A stretch of 64,000 nucleotides of DNA, from the NCBI GenBank assembly GCA_002102555.1, contig MCFL01000033.1:186001-250000 (forward strand). The letters run 5' to 3'. Positions 38,190-48,294 of this stretch are shown here, one piece after another; the first letter of the stretch is position 1, and each line of letters begins with the position of its first letter. The notes under the pieces are model-generated. The model ran no database searches and had not been told where the DNA came from. It saw only the letters and a program-made list of their open reading frames with translations. A program made the position numbers and the translations under genes. This DNA is from Catenaria anguillulae PL171. Taxonomy: Eukaryota > Blastocladiomycota > Blastocladiomycetes > Blastocladiales > Catenariaceae.

Positions 38190-38937
38190 ATGCAGCAACC
38201 CACAGCAACACACTCATCCACCCCACCAAACGCATTCACCGTGCACGTGTCTGGCGTCCTAGAATCCTGCACATCGGCCCACCCTGGCGCCCTCTTCGCC
38301 ACCCTTTTTCTGCTCGTCGGGCAACACTGGCAAGGCTTCAACATCCAGTTGCAAATGGTGACGCAACTCGTCGCGCCAACCCACGACCCCGGCCCGCCCA
38401 TCGTCACTTGGTCGTACCCGTTTTCTGCATCGTGGTACACATCCAGCCCCAGTGGATGGCCGCAACTATTGGTCAGCGTTTACGGCGTGGACTCGGCGCG
38501 CGCCGGCGGCGATGTGCTTGTAGGATACGCACATGTGCTGTTGCCGCGGCATGCAGGGACACATAGTGTGTGTGCGCCAATGTTTGTGCCGGAAGCGGCG
38601 GCATCCTGCACGGCGTGGGCAGTGGTTGAGGAGGGTGGTTGGGCGGGCCGCACGGGAGGTGCCGGATTTGGGGCGGGTGTTTGGAAATGGGCAAGCAATC
38701 GGCAGGGTACTATGTGTTTTGTGATACTTGGCGCAAGGCTTTCAGATGATGGACTGATGCTTGGCGCACGTTACGATTCACAGCGTGGCAGGTAGGTCGC
38801 AAGGTGTGGTCAAGCTGACGTTAACCGTGCATGTCCAGGACGTTGACAAGGCCGGGTACGAGTTTGGACAAGGTGGGGCTACATCGGACATCGGGGTGGC
38901 GGGGATGTGCATGAAGAGTGCAATTGCAGGCGCATGA
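38190..38937 (+). CDS. B9D1: B9D1-like transition-zone protein, copy 3 (intact)
   Basis: Exons 38190-38706 and 38792-38937, joined by an 85 bp phase-1 intron, give an uninterrupted 220-residue protein. Landmarks: FTVHVSGVLESC, WSYPFSASWYTSSPSGWPQL, LVSVYGVDSARAGGDVLVGY, HVLLPRHAGTHSVCAPMFVP, RSQGVVKLTLTVHVQDVDKA, GYEFGQ. This is the single B9 domain of B9D1, a peripheral part of the MKS complex at the base of cilia. The extra N-terminal QQPTATHSSTPPN is unique to this copy. Being the only copy with a clean frame, it is the best candidate for the working gene. Confidence 0.8.
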
Positions 38938-39198
38938 ATGAATCATGTCAGGGCGACGAGATGTTGAGAGCGGCCAAGGGCAGAGTCGGAAGGGCATGTG
39001 TTTACAACGAGGGTGCACTTTGCGTGACGACTCAGCGAGCGTATTCGGGAGAGGATTGGCCATGACATGTGGAGTATAAATGTATCAAAGTACCGAGGAG
39101 AAAAGAAAGAAAAAGAAAGCAAGCCGGAAACCAAAAGTAGAGAAAACCAGGAACAGATTGGCGTCAACGCGAGAAGCACAGCGAATGAATCAACCCAC

Positions 39199-40064
39199 TC
39201 ACTTGTTTACACTGCCACTCACCCTCAATCGCGTCACGACATTGCCTAATCGGATAAAACACAGAGACATATCCGTCAGCACCGCGTTTGCAATCCCCAA
39301 CGACACAAAAGAAAAAAAACGTGCCATGGACGCCTTCAACTCTGCCAACTCTGCCTCCTCATCCTCATCAATCATTTGACCCTTTGTAGGCCGTGGCGGT
39401 TGCGCAATGGCCGCGGTTGGCTCCGTCTGCGGCACGGCGGGTGCGGAAATGGGCACATTGTCGAGGCCAAGCAACTTTGTGTCGAGCTCTTCCTGCTCGA
39501 GCAGTTCAAGCTCGGCATTGAGCTCGTCCTCGTCCATGTCGACGCCAAAGCCAACGGGTTGTGAGATGGCGTCCGAGATTTCGTTGGCCAGGTCCATTTG
39601 GTCGCGGATCTCGTCCATGGTTTGGTCCACCTTGTTAATGTCCCTGAATCAATCAATCAATCAATCAATGAGTGGGTCAGGATTCATGTACGCACAATGA
39701 TGAACTTGTCAGAAACAGCGTACATTGCGCCGTGAATCTGCTTCATGGCATCTGCACCGGCCTTCATGGCATTCATGGCCTCCAAATTGACATTGGCATT
39801 TTCAATCGTCAACATTTGTGTCTCAATGGTCATGCGTGCACCCGAGATCTTTTCGATTTGCGTCTCAAACGTCTTTTTGCGCTTGAGGGCCATGAGCGCG
39901 GCGCGCTTGTTCTTTGTGGCGTTGAGCTTGGCCGTCTTGAGCTCATTGTCGATTTTGGCTTGCAGGTAGCGCTCGCGCTTCTCGAGCATGTCGAGCGTTT
40001 CGCGCAGCCGGATGATGGCGTCCTTGGGCGTGGTTTTCGGTTTGGATCGGCCAAACAAGTGCAT
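39199..40064 (-). CDS. SNF7: ESCRT-III subunit Snf7/Vps32 (CHMP4)
   Basis: Exons 39724-40064, 39321-39643 and 39199-39245 splice to 236 residues. Exon 1 gives MHLFGRSKPKTTPKDAIIRL and KNKRAALMALKRKKTFETQI, exon 2 MDINKVDQTMDEIRDQMDLA, ISQPVGFGVDMDEDELNAEL and an LDTKLLGL block. These are the basic alpha1-2 hairpin, the acidic autoinhibitory part and the short C-terminus of Snf7. It polymerises on endosomal membranes for multivesicular body formation and other scission events. The first intron contains an AATC/TGAT tetranucleotide repeat. The last exon (16 residues) is inferred from phase and has no clear MIM1 motif. Confidence 0.88.
39646..39669. repeat. AATC tetranucleotide repeat in a Snf7 intron
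   Basis: Five to six tandem AATC units next to the 3' splice site of the first Snf7 intron. Confidence 0.8.
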
Positions 40065-40595
40065 GGTGGTGACTTGGCGGGGGAGTGAGGAGCGAAGCGG
40101 GGTCGGGTGCGTGCGCGAGAGAAGGTTGGTAGCTTTGGTGCCCGGTCAGAGGTGAGGAGCCGGCGCGGATGGAGGTGATGAGTTGAGCTGGGAGGAATGC
40201 GCAGTCTGATTGTTAGGCTGGCGTGGTTGCATGCATTGAATACGCCTGCGATACTATCCATATGCATTGCTTTTGTGAGTCGACTTGCGCTGCCAAGAAT
40301 GGGCACTCGCAAAAGAAAAGATCGGACTTTGGCGATCGGATGGCCATTTTCTCTCTTGTTCTTCAAAAGGTAGCAAGGTCCATCGTTTACTCTCACCCGT
40401 AATCATTCCTGATTCAATGTACATTCGCCTCATGTAAATAGCAGCCGACTCCAGGCAAAGCAATCTCCGTTTCCGATCCATTCAATCGTACCGGCATCTT
40501 GACTCCACAGCCACAACGCAACCCATTCGCTGCTCGCCTCTGAATCTCCTTTGCTCGCGTCGACCGTCACTCCTATTACGCCGACAACAACAGCA
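40065..40595. promoter_or_regulatory. Divergent intergenic region, SNF7 and MOB
   Basis: About 530 bp between divergent starts; shared promoter space, no distinct element identified. Confidence 0.4.
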
Positions 40596-41402
40596 ATGAG
40601 CTTTTTCAACATCCGGTTTGTTATCATGTCCTGAACTGTGACCGAGTCAACCCACAGCACTGACCCCAGTGTGTCAATTGCCTCGTCGCATTCCAGATCC
40701 AAAATCAAATCCGCGCGCAAAACCTCGGCCTCAGTGCCCAAACCCCTATTTGTGTGCCAACCCTACGTGACCTCTGTGCTCGTCAAGGGCTCGTTCCAGC
40801 CCATGGTCGCTCTGCCCGCACAACTCGACCGTGACGAATGGCTTGCCGCCAACGTGTTTGACTTTTTCCACTACATCTCGTTGTTTTCGGGCACGATTGC
40901 CGAGTTTTGCACGTCCAAGGAATGCACGTGCATGTCGGCGGGCAGCGGCGTTGAGTATGCGTGGGTCGATGCGCAAAAGCGCAGCAGTAAAGTGAGTGCC
41001 CCGCAGTACATTGATTCGGCGACAACATGGTTGCAGCGCGTGTTGGATGATCCCGAAGTGTTTCCGACCAAATCGGGTATGTATACAAGATTGCCTGTGG
41101 ATGCTCGGTCACTGCCTGACCCATCAGCCAAATTGGATTTGTGCGCAACTTTCATGTAGGTCAACCTTCCCAAAAGACCACCTGCCACCGTCAAGCAAGC
41201 CTTTAAGCACATGTTCCGCATTCTTGCGCACATTTACCACGCCCACTATGACAAGATCTTGCACTTGCACGCCGAGGCACACCTCAACACGTTGTTTGCG
41301 CACTTTATCTGTTTTGCCAAGGAGTTTGATTTGCTTGACAAGAAGGAGCTGGAACCAGTCAAGGACCTGGTGGCCGAGTTTGAGGCTCAAAACTTGTGTT
41401 AA
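40596..41402 (+). CDS. MOB-family kinase activator (Mob1/Mob2-like)
   Basis: A 20 bp first exon (40596-40615, MSFFNIR) joins across an 81 bp intron to exon 2 with LDRDEWLAANVFDFFHYISL, SGTIAEFCTSKECTCMSAGS, VEYAWVDAQK and APQYIDSATTWLQRVLDD. Exon 3 from 41160 gives FKHMFRILAHIYHAHYDKIL and LHAEAHLNTLFAHFICFAKE. These are the Mob landmarks, including the Cys pair and the HIYHxHYD His pair that bind zinc. Mob proteins activate NDR/LATS kinases in mitotic exit and polarity. At the second intron donor (GTATGT at 41077) the phase is off by one base from the following exon, probably an extra G in GGG. Confidence 0.85.
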
Positions 41403-41450
41403 CATGATGTACATGAATGCGTCCTACTTTGTACCTACGCTACGCTCGGT

Positions 41451-42415
41451 CTATGATTGCACGCAGCACGTGGACTCCTTGGTGTAATGATACTCGATCG
41501 CCAAGGGGTCGTACTCTGCCTCGCATTGTCGTGCTGGACACATCCAGCTCGCGGCCACGCGCCTTAGGGCCACCCACGCTTTCCATTTGCTGTCATTGTC
41601 TTGTTGTGCGTTGGCGATTGCGTCGTCAAACGCTTCAAGGGCCGTCACCATGGCGCGTGTGAGCCCGTCCCGTGATGGAGGCAAGGGTGGCGCCGAGTTG
41701 AGGTTGTGGTGGGGACTGGGCGGGTGTGGTAGGAAGTGCCCGGAGCGAGCAATTGGGATATCGCATGGTGAATATGCGGCTGGAGCGATGCGGGGATCGG
41801 GTTGGTCAGCGTTGGGATCGAGGCTGGGTCTGGGCCGGGCAAGTCAATCACGACTGGACAATGGACATGCGCCAAACAGGGTCAGCCACGGTAGTGAACA
41901 CCCATGAAAGCGAAAAGATGACACTTGACAAGTACTCGCATATCGCAATGCCAACCACGGTCCATACTCGGTGTGGACGTTCAAATGACACGCTTGGTCC
42001 AAGTAGGCCACGCCAGCAACCTGGCACATGCGCTGGATCGCGACCATGCGGCCCGGTGTCATTTCCCAGTAATGCCGCACATCATGTTGGGCCGCGGCGG
42101 GGACATGTGCTTGGGCACGGGCAAGCGCAATGCATTCGTCCACTTGCAGCGTGACAAATGCGTCAAACGGGTTGGGGGTTGATTGGATGAATGCGGGTTG
42201 AGCGCGGATAAATGTGCAAAATTTGGGCCAGAGGGCTTTGGAGTTTGCAACAAGGATGCCGAGTGTGGAAGCAGTGCAAGAGTAGGTTGGCAAGTGAAAG
42301 TTTGGAGGGACTGCAAGGTTGTAGGCCTGGACAGGGAATGCGGCCGAGAGGTCAAAGCCGCGCGAGCGCAAGAGGCCAAGAGGGATGAGGCGAAAGCGTG
42401 CATCTCGTCATTCAT
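41451..42415 (-). CDS. MMACHC: MMACHC (CblC)-like cobalamin-processing protein
   Basis: The N-terminal part reads GFDLSAAFPVQAYNLAVPPN, then FHLPTYS and TLGILVANSKALWPKF, closely following the animal CblC pattern (F-x-V-YPFQVAWYN, PP-FHLP, LAFLVLST). It continues with FDAFVTLQVDECIALA, MTPGRMVAIQRMCQVAGVAY and, in a second exon, WKAWVALRR and AEYDPLAIEYHY. MMACHC removes the upper ligand of cobalamins in the cytosol before delivery to methionine synthase and methylmalonyl-CoA mutase. The start is uncertain: ATG 42415 lies in a neighbouring frame, so a base offset or intron separates it from GFDLS. The middle exon border (about 41690-41940) is not resolved. Confidence 0.7.
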
Positions 42416-42773
42416 TCATTTACAATGTGAATACAGGGCAGACAGACGGGTATGTAAAGACAAGTGGCGCGTGAGAGAAGGATGAGGATGATGATGATGA
42501 TGATGATGCACCTGGGTCGATCGGCAGCCCAGCCGGCTAGGATCGATCCAGGAACCCGGCCTCTCCCGCCGTTCGTTCGTTGTCATCGGCATCATCATCC
42601 GTCGTCATCACCATCGTGGTCGTCAACCTGATTGCATCCCCATAGCTCTGCTCTGCTGCGACGACGGACACTATACCTGACCAGCCGCAAAGCTCACCTC
42701 AATAACCGCTCCCGCCGTCCGCCGCCCGATCCCCGCCCTTCCGCCGGATCAGACAGCCATCAACGCCCCAACC
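42416..42773. promoter_or_regulatory. Intergenic region upstream of the TOM20-SET gene
   Basis: About 360 bp between divergent starts, with a GAT/ATC trinucleotide run near 42486-42509 and ATC-rich sequence near 42587-42620. Confidence 0.45.
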
Positions 42774-44630
42774 ATGTCATCGCCCGCCGCCGCCTCCACG
42801 CCCGTCCTGCAGCGCCCTTGGCTGCTCGCCACGCTTGCCGCCCTTGCCGTGGGCGTGGGCTACGCCGCCTACTTTGACTACAAGCGTCGCGCAGACCCAA
42901 ACTTCCGCCGCAAGTTGCGCAAGCAACGCAAGCAAGTGACTCGGTCGGCCGCCAAGACGACCGCCGATGATGACGAGTCGGCGGCGGCTCAAGCCGGTGC
43001 TGGTGGCGCCATCACTTCCAACATTCCGGGCCTTGACGAGCTGCTCAACCAGCCGCTGCCCACGACCCCAGAAAAGAAGGAGGAGTTTTTCATGGAGATG
43101 TTGAGCAAGGGTGAGGCGCTGGGCAAGATGGGTGCGCATGCTCTCGTTTTCTTACTGCTTTGCAGAATGCATGTCAACCATGCATCTTATGTCTCCATCG
43201 CTGACTGACTGTCGCCTTGATCCAACCGGCATGTAGGCCCTCAATTCTTTGACATTGCCGCCACCTGCTTCTATAAAGCCCTCAAGGTGTACCCGGCGCC
43301 CGCCGAACTCGTCATGCTGTACCAGCGGACCGTCGCCGAACCCATTTTCCAACTGGTCATGGCCAAGATTGCCGACGAGGTCAAGTCGCGCCAGGAACAA
43401 TACTTTGTCGAGTTCCCGCCCGCCGACTTCAACGTGCGTGTGCGTGCCGAAAACGATCCCACAAAGCCGCCACTCGAGGACGGTACGCCCATCAAGAAGC
43501 GTGTGCTTGTTGCCACACGCGACTTTGCCGCGGGCGAGGTGGTGTTTACCGAGGAGCCGCTCGTGGCGAGTTTGGTCCCCGAGCACATTCTGGTTTGTTT
43601 GTTTGTTTATCATGTGGTCCAAACGCTTACGACCTGTGCCTAAGCGGCTCAAAATTGACTGACCCATTCCTCATTGACGCTCATTAGGACGGGTCGCACT
43701 GCTCGCACTGCCTGGCCTACATCCCACCCACGTCCACGACCAAGCTCACATCGACCAAATCCGGGTCCACCTTCTGCACGCCCGCATGTGAATCCGCAGC
43801 CTGGTCGGCCTATGAGTCGCTGCTGTACGGCGACGAATCCGCGGCCTTGGGCGCGCCCACGTCGCCCACGTCCACGGCCACCGTGATTGCCGCTGCGCAG
43901 CAGCTCGCGCGCTCGGGTGCGCAAATTCCCCTCACCATGGTGCGGTTCCTCGCGCAAATGGTCAAGGAGGACATGGCAAAGGCCGCGGACCCGAACCCCT
44001 CGGAGGCATTTGGTGCCTGGGATCACATTGAGCGGCTCAAGTACTTGGAGCTGTCGCCGACGGACGAGGATGAGCACAACATGAAGGTGTTGCGGGAGGT
44101 GTTGGGCGCCAAGGTGCCAGGACTCGACGAGTTCTTGACCGAGGAACGGTACATGATGCTCAAGGGCAAGTTTTTGTACAACCAGGTGGCCGTTGTGAGC
44201 GAGGCGCCCGTCAAGAATGCCCAAGCAGAGGACGAGGAGGAAGAGGCACAGTTGGTTGAAGCCGATGAAATCGATCTTGTCGAATCGGCCGCCGCCAAGC
44301 CCGACGCGGGCAAGCCCAAGGCCGCCGCAAAGGACGCCATGCGCCTCGCGGCCAGCAGCCGTCCTTGACGGTTGCCGGTGCAGGCGTGTACCCAGTTGCG
44401 TCGTACGCCAGTCACACGTGCGACCGAACGCGCGCATTGAGATGGACCAAGAGGGCGCGGCCGCCAAGCTCAAGTTTGTGGCGCGCAAGCCCATTGCAAA
44501 GGGCGATGTGCTCACGGTGGCGTTTGTGGATGTGGCCAAGGACCAGGAGGGCCGTGCGGGCGACTTGCGCAAGTGGCGGTTTACTTGCGAGTGTGCGAAG
44601 TGCAGCGAGGAAAAGCTGAGTGTTGAGTAA
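42774..44630 (+). CDS. TOM20-SET domain fusion protein
   Basis: Exons 42774-43131, 43237-43592 and 43688-44630. The N-terminus is fungal TOM20: a membrane anchor (LLATLAALAVGVGYAAYFDY) followed by KRRADPNFRRKLRKQRKQ, then EEFFMEMLSKGEALGKMGPQ and FYKALKVYPAPAELVMLYQR, the presequence-binding fold. It continues without a stop into a SMYD-like split SET region: VLVATRDFAAGEVVFTEEPL, a CSHC...CTPAC zinc cluster, SHTC-D-PNARIEMD and CECAKC post-SET cysteines. The usual GxG is KKR here, and the SYID tyrosine is Phe (VAFVDV), so methyl transfer is doubtful. Two one-base losses (near 44365 and in a C run at 44421) interrupt the last exon. It would sit on the mitochondrial outer membrane. Confidence 0.8.
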
Positions 44631-44880
44631 GTCTTTCGTGTGGTTTGCTTGTTTGTCGGTTGTAGTTAGGTAGCTGATGGTTTCTTGTGGTTTGATTTGT
44701 TCCCCGCCTTGTAGCTTTACTTTTGACCCTTGTTCTGTTTTGTAGAGTGCAAGCACGAGTCGGGTGTGTACTCAATACAGTAGTTTTCTTATACTCGTTC
44801 TCCGTATGCTCCACAGGTCTATTTATCATTCCGCGAAAGTTGTACAATACAGTGCAAAATTCTTGACAACACAACTCCAA

Positions 44881-45985
44881 TTATTTATTCACTGCGCTGG
44901 CTTCTTCAAACACCGACTTGTTGACGGCCGCTGTTGGTAGAATCAACGACCGGCCAGCAAACACACGGTTTCGCAGCCGGTGGACCAGCATCATGAAGCC
45001 AAAGAAGATGACGCTGGCAATCAGGATGCCCGGGTACATGTATGCGGCGGCGGGTTGGGTGGGATCGAGGAATCCATACACCCAGCGCTACACAGCACAA
45101 CGAGGATTAAGTGAGCTCTTGAAAAAGGTCGACCATGGAGAGACAACTTGAAGATGTACGACGTACGTCGCCACTAGTCAGGTTCAAGAGACAATCATAT
45201 GAGCGGGCACAAGATTAGCATTTAGGTATGAGGGGGGAAACAGCGTGGGAATGAGAGGATGCAACGTACATGGCATGATACACGATAGCCCACACCGTAT
45301 AAATACACAAAAGCAGGACAACAGGAACCACCGCCCACGGATTCATGGCCATTCCACCCAGCATGACCTCAATGAGCACAACCACAAACGTAACGCCATG
45401 GCTCGAGGCTGAAATGAAGCGCTCTAGGGCGTCGGCCGTGGTGAAGAATCGACTGCTCAGGAAGAGCCAGTAGACGAGGACGACGAGCGGGTGGAAGGAC
45501 AGTTCCACGTGTACGAGAGCGAGTGCAGAATGGCAAGGGGCGGGAAATGACCGCAGGCGAGGTAAAGCCAACTTGAAACGCACGGCGAGTGATGAGGAGT
45601 GTAAACTAAGTATGCGCAATATCTCGTTGCGTCAAGGCGAGGGACCCAGGATGGAATCGGTAAACACAATCCAGGAAGGGAAAAAAAAACATACACCCAG
45701 ATAAAAAATGAGTCCCCATAAGTTGCAGTTGGTGAAAAAGGCAAAATACATGAGGTCCAAAGCAAATCCGCGTGTGATGGAAAACCAGTCGACCAAGCTT
45801 GTGATGCCCACGGCGAGCATGAAGGTAAACAGGACCAAGCGCACACCGAGCAACGTCCGCGGCGAGACAATATACGATGCCACGGCGGCCGTCGGGTACT
45901 CGATGCCGGCAACCAGCTTCCCGTGCAACCGGTCGGTGACGGTTGGTTTGACGACGGGCGCGGAGGATGTATTGGGGGCAGTCAT
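44881..45985 (-). CDS. AIG1/FAR-17a-like membrane protein, copy A (frame interrupted)
   Basis: Exon 1 (45695-45985) gives LHGKLVAGIEYPTAAVASYI and FFTNCNLWGLIFYLG; later exons give RPLAILHSLSYTWN, FHPLVVLVYWLF, SSHGVTFVVVLIEVMLGG, YTVWAIVYHAM and RWVYGFLDPTQPAAAYMYPG. The HG-x5-VLIE-x and WVYxFLDP blocks are those of AIG1/ADTRP, multi-pass threonine hydrolases of fatty-acid esters of hydroxy fatty acids. FFTNCN offers the candidate nucleophile Thr and SSHG the catalytic His. Compared with copy B next door, single bases are missing in the C run of CGCCCCTTG, before FHPLV and at the last splice junction. Confidence 0.7.
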
Positions 45986-46515
45986 GACGCTCAGGCGGCC
46001 GCGGAAAGTGACTGTATGAGTGGGAATCGACAGAGAATTTGACAGTTACTGCATTGAAGGGCATTCAGTTATGCATGGAGACTGAGGGGGATACAGGCGG
46101 GTAAGCGTCAATTTATACATAGCCAACCCCCTCACTTACCCTAACCCTGGTCCAACGCGACTGGGCGATGCAAATTGTCCGCACATTTGCTCCAACGCAG
46201 CTTGTCTGAGCAAATCATGGGTCCGCATGCATGGCGCAGATGCCACCAACACAACTGGCTCGGGCGACTCGGGTGACCTGTCTCACATAAGCAAAGTGAG
46301 ATGATCATCAATTCCCTTTCAGCATCCAAGGTTTCGCATTTGCTCTGCTGGGGTCACCAGATTGCAAGGAAAACATGATTGGGGCAAACGCAAGACAAAT
46401 CATAGAGAAAGCACATCGGCAAAAACGTCTGAATTCAAACATGTATCGGTATGACATTGCAAAAACAATAAATATGTGCCAACAACCTCAACTCTTGCCG
46501 GTGTACCACAGCCAA
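45986..46515. other. Spacer between the AIG1-like copies
   Basis: About 530 bp with no gene. It contains the promoter of copy A and the 3' flank of copy B. CCCTAACC at about 46139 is a single telomere-like unit, not an array. Confidence 0.4.
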
Positions 46516-47528
46516 CTACACCACAGGTTGCAACGCGGCCGACTTTGCAGGCACCAGAAGCGCCCGCGACCGGAACATGCGATCGCGTAACTTGTGCACG
46601 CCGTACGCCCCGAAAAAGAAGATGACGCTGGCAAAGAGCACGCCGGGATACATGTATGCGGCTGCGGGTTTTGTGTAGTCGAGAAAGCTGTAGACCCACT
46701 CGGATCTGGATAAATTTGTGAAACGTGAACCGAATGTGAGTGAATTGCGTGTCCCAAAGGAGCGGCTGGAAGAAAAGGATGGACGTACGACATGGCGTGA
46801 TAAATGAACGCCCAGCCAGTGTACAGAACCATAATGACGAGGACGGGAATGATGCCCCACAAGTTCATGTGCATGCCGCCCATCCATACCTCGACGAGAA
46901 TTACAATGAGGGTGCCGCCATGTTGGACAAACGACACAGTCTTTGACAGGTAGCTTGTCGAGTTGATGAAGCCATTGCGCAAGAAGAGCCAGTAGACGAG
47001 GACGACGAGCGGGTGGAATGCACAGTTCCACGTGTACGAGAGCGAGTGCAGAATGGCAAGGGGACGGGAAATAACCTTGTCCGAGGAAAAGCCGAGGCGA
47101 AAGGCGCGGTGGGAGAGATGGATGTTGAACGAGATATCACAAGCGATGGTGTACAATGTGCCGAGTGGCGTCAGCACGCGCGAGACAAGGCGGAGACCAA
47201 ACAACAACTAGGGAGACGAGGGACGTACACCGAGGTAGGCAATCAATCCCCACATGTTCAAGTGTGTGAACATGAAGAGATACTGGACATCGGCAATGGC
47301 ATCTTCGCCCTCGAGCATCCATCGCACAAACCCAATGATGGCGATCGTCAACATAAACAGGAACATGGCCACACGCAGGCCCATGAGTGATCGCGGCGAG
47401 AGGACATAGGAAGACACGGCTGCCTTTGGGTACTCGATTCCGGCAACTAGCTTGCTATGAAGTTTGTCGGTGGTGGTGACCGGGCCGCCGGCAGGTGACT
47501 TTGATGGTTGCTTGATTTCGGCACCCAT
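46516..47528 (-). CDS. AIG1/FAR-17a-like membrane protein, copy B
   Basis: Exons 47229-47528, 46792-47207 and 46516-46705 give 301 residues in a consistent phase. Landmarks: LHSKLVAGIEYPKAAVSSYV, FTHLNMWGLIAYLG, VISRPLAILHSLSYTWNCAF, HPLVVLVYWLFL, QHGGTLIVILVEVWMGG, SEWVYSFLDYTKPAAAYMYP. The expected catalytic Thr (FTHLNMW) and His (QHGG) of AIG1-type lipid hydrolases are present. The first intron as drawn is only 21 nt (47208-47228, GTACGT...CCTAG); without it the frame meets an in-frame TAG. Copy A has an intron with its donor at the same codon but of normal length. Confidence 0.78.
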
Positions 47529-48294
47529 TGTTGTTACAGATGGTGAGTGCGTGCTGTTGGTGTTGCTGGGCGAAGAGGATGAGGACGGTTGGGATGAAAG
47601 TTTGTGCGGGATGAGGAAATGTTAACGGTGCACAAGAATGGGTATGGAGTCGTCTATATCTACGGCGTGCGTCTCTTGGCGGTTCGTCGGAACGGAATGA
47701 GAACAGGCAGGTCGTCGCTAGCTCATGAATCATGGACTTGCAAAAGCTGCGGGAGGGAGGTGCAACTCGAGGAATGGGTGAGGTCACCGTTCATGGGCTG
47801 AGGGCATTCCGGTATTCATGGGAAGCAGGGAGAAGCGGACCACAGGTTGAGTGCTGAATTTATACATTGGGTTGAGGGTGGCATGGGCAGAGCAAGACGA
47901 GTACAACGACCCACATTCATGGCAAATGGGCGAGGAACTTGCGTGTGCCGAGAGCCCGAACAACAGCTGTCAGCTCGTTTGCAGGGCTGAGACGTGGACG
48001 TTTTCCGACTCGCGTCAGCTCTTTGTGGCGCGTGCATTGGGGCGTCGAGGCTGGGGCCAGTATCAAGAAATGGAAACAAATGCTCTGATTTTAGGCTCTT
48101 CGATGGGTCTTCCAAACGAGGATGACGGCTGTGAATGAAACTTTGGTCGAACAATACAGAAAATGCTGGCCTACCAAGCTTACGTACAGACTACTGTGAC
48201 AACGAGTTCACAGGTCTCGGTTATTTACTTTGAACGCGTGCACTATCATCTTGGGCATTTGTACATCGATTGCACAAAACCACTTCAAAAGACG
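47529..48294. other. Intergenic, 0.8 kb
   Basis: Promoter side of AIG1-like copy B and 3' flank of the HEAT-repeat gene. No other gene recognised. Confidence 0.4.

Noticed and set aside
46135-46145. Telomere-like CCCTAACC
   Set aside because: A single unit only, inside ordinary intergenic DNA between two genes.
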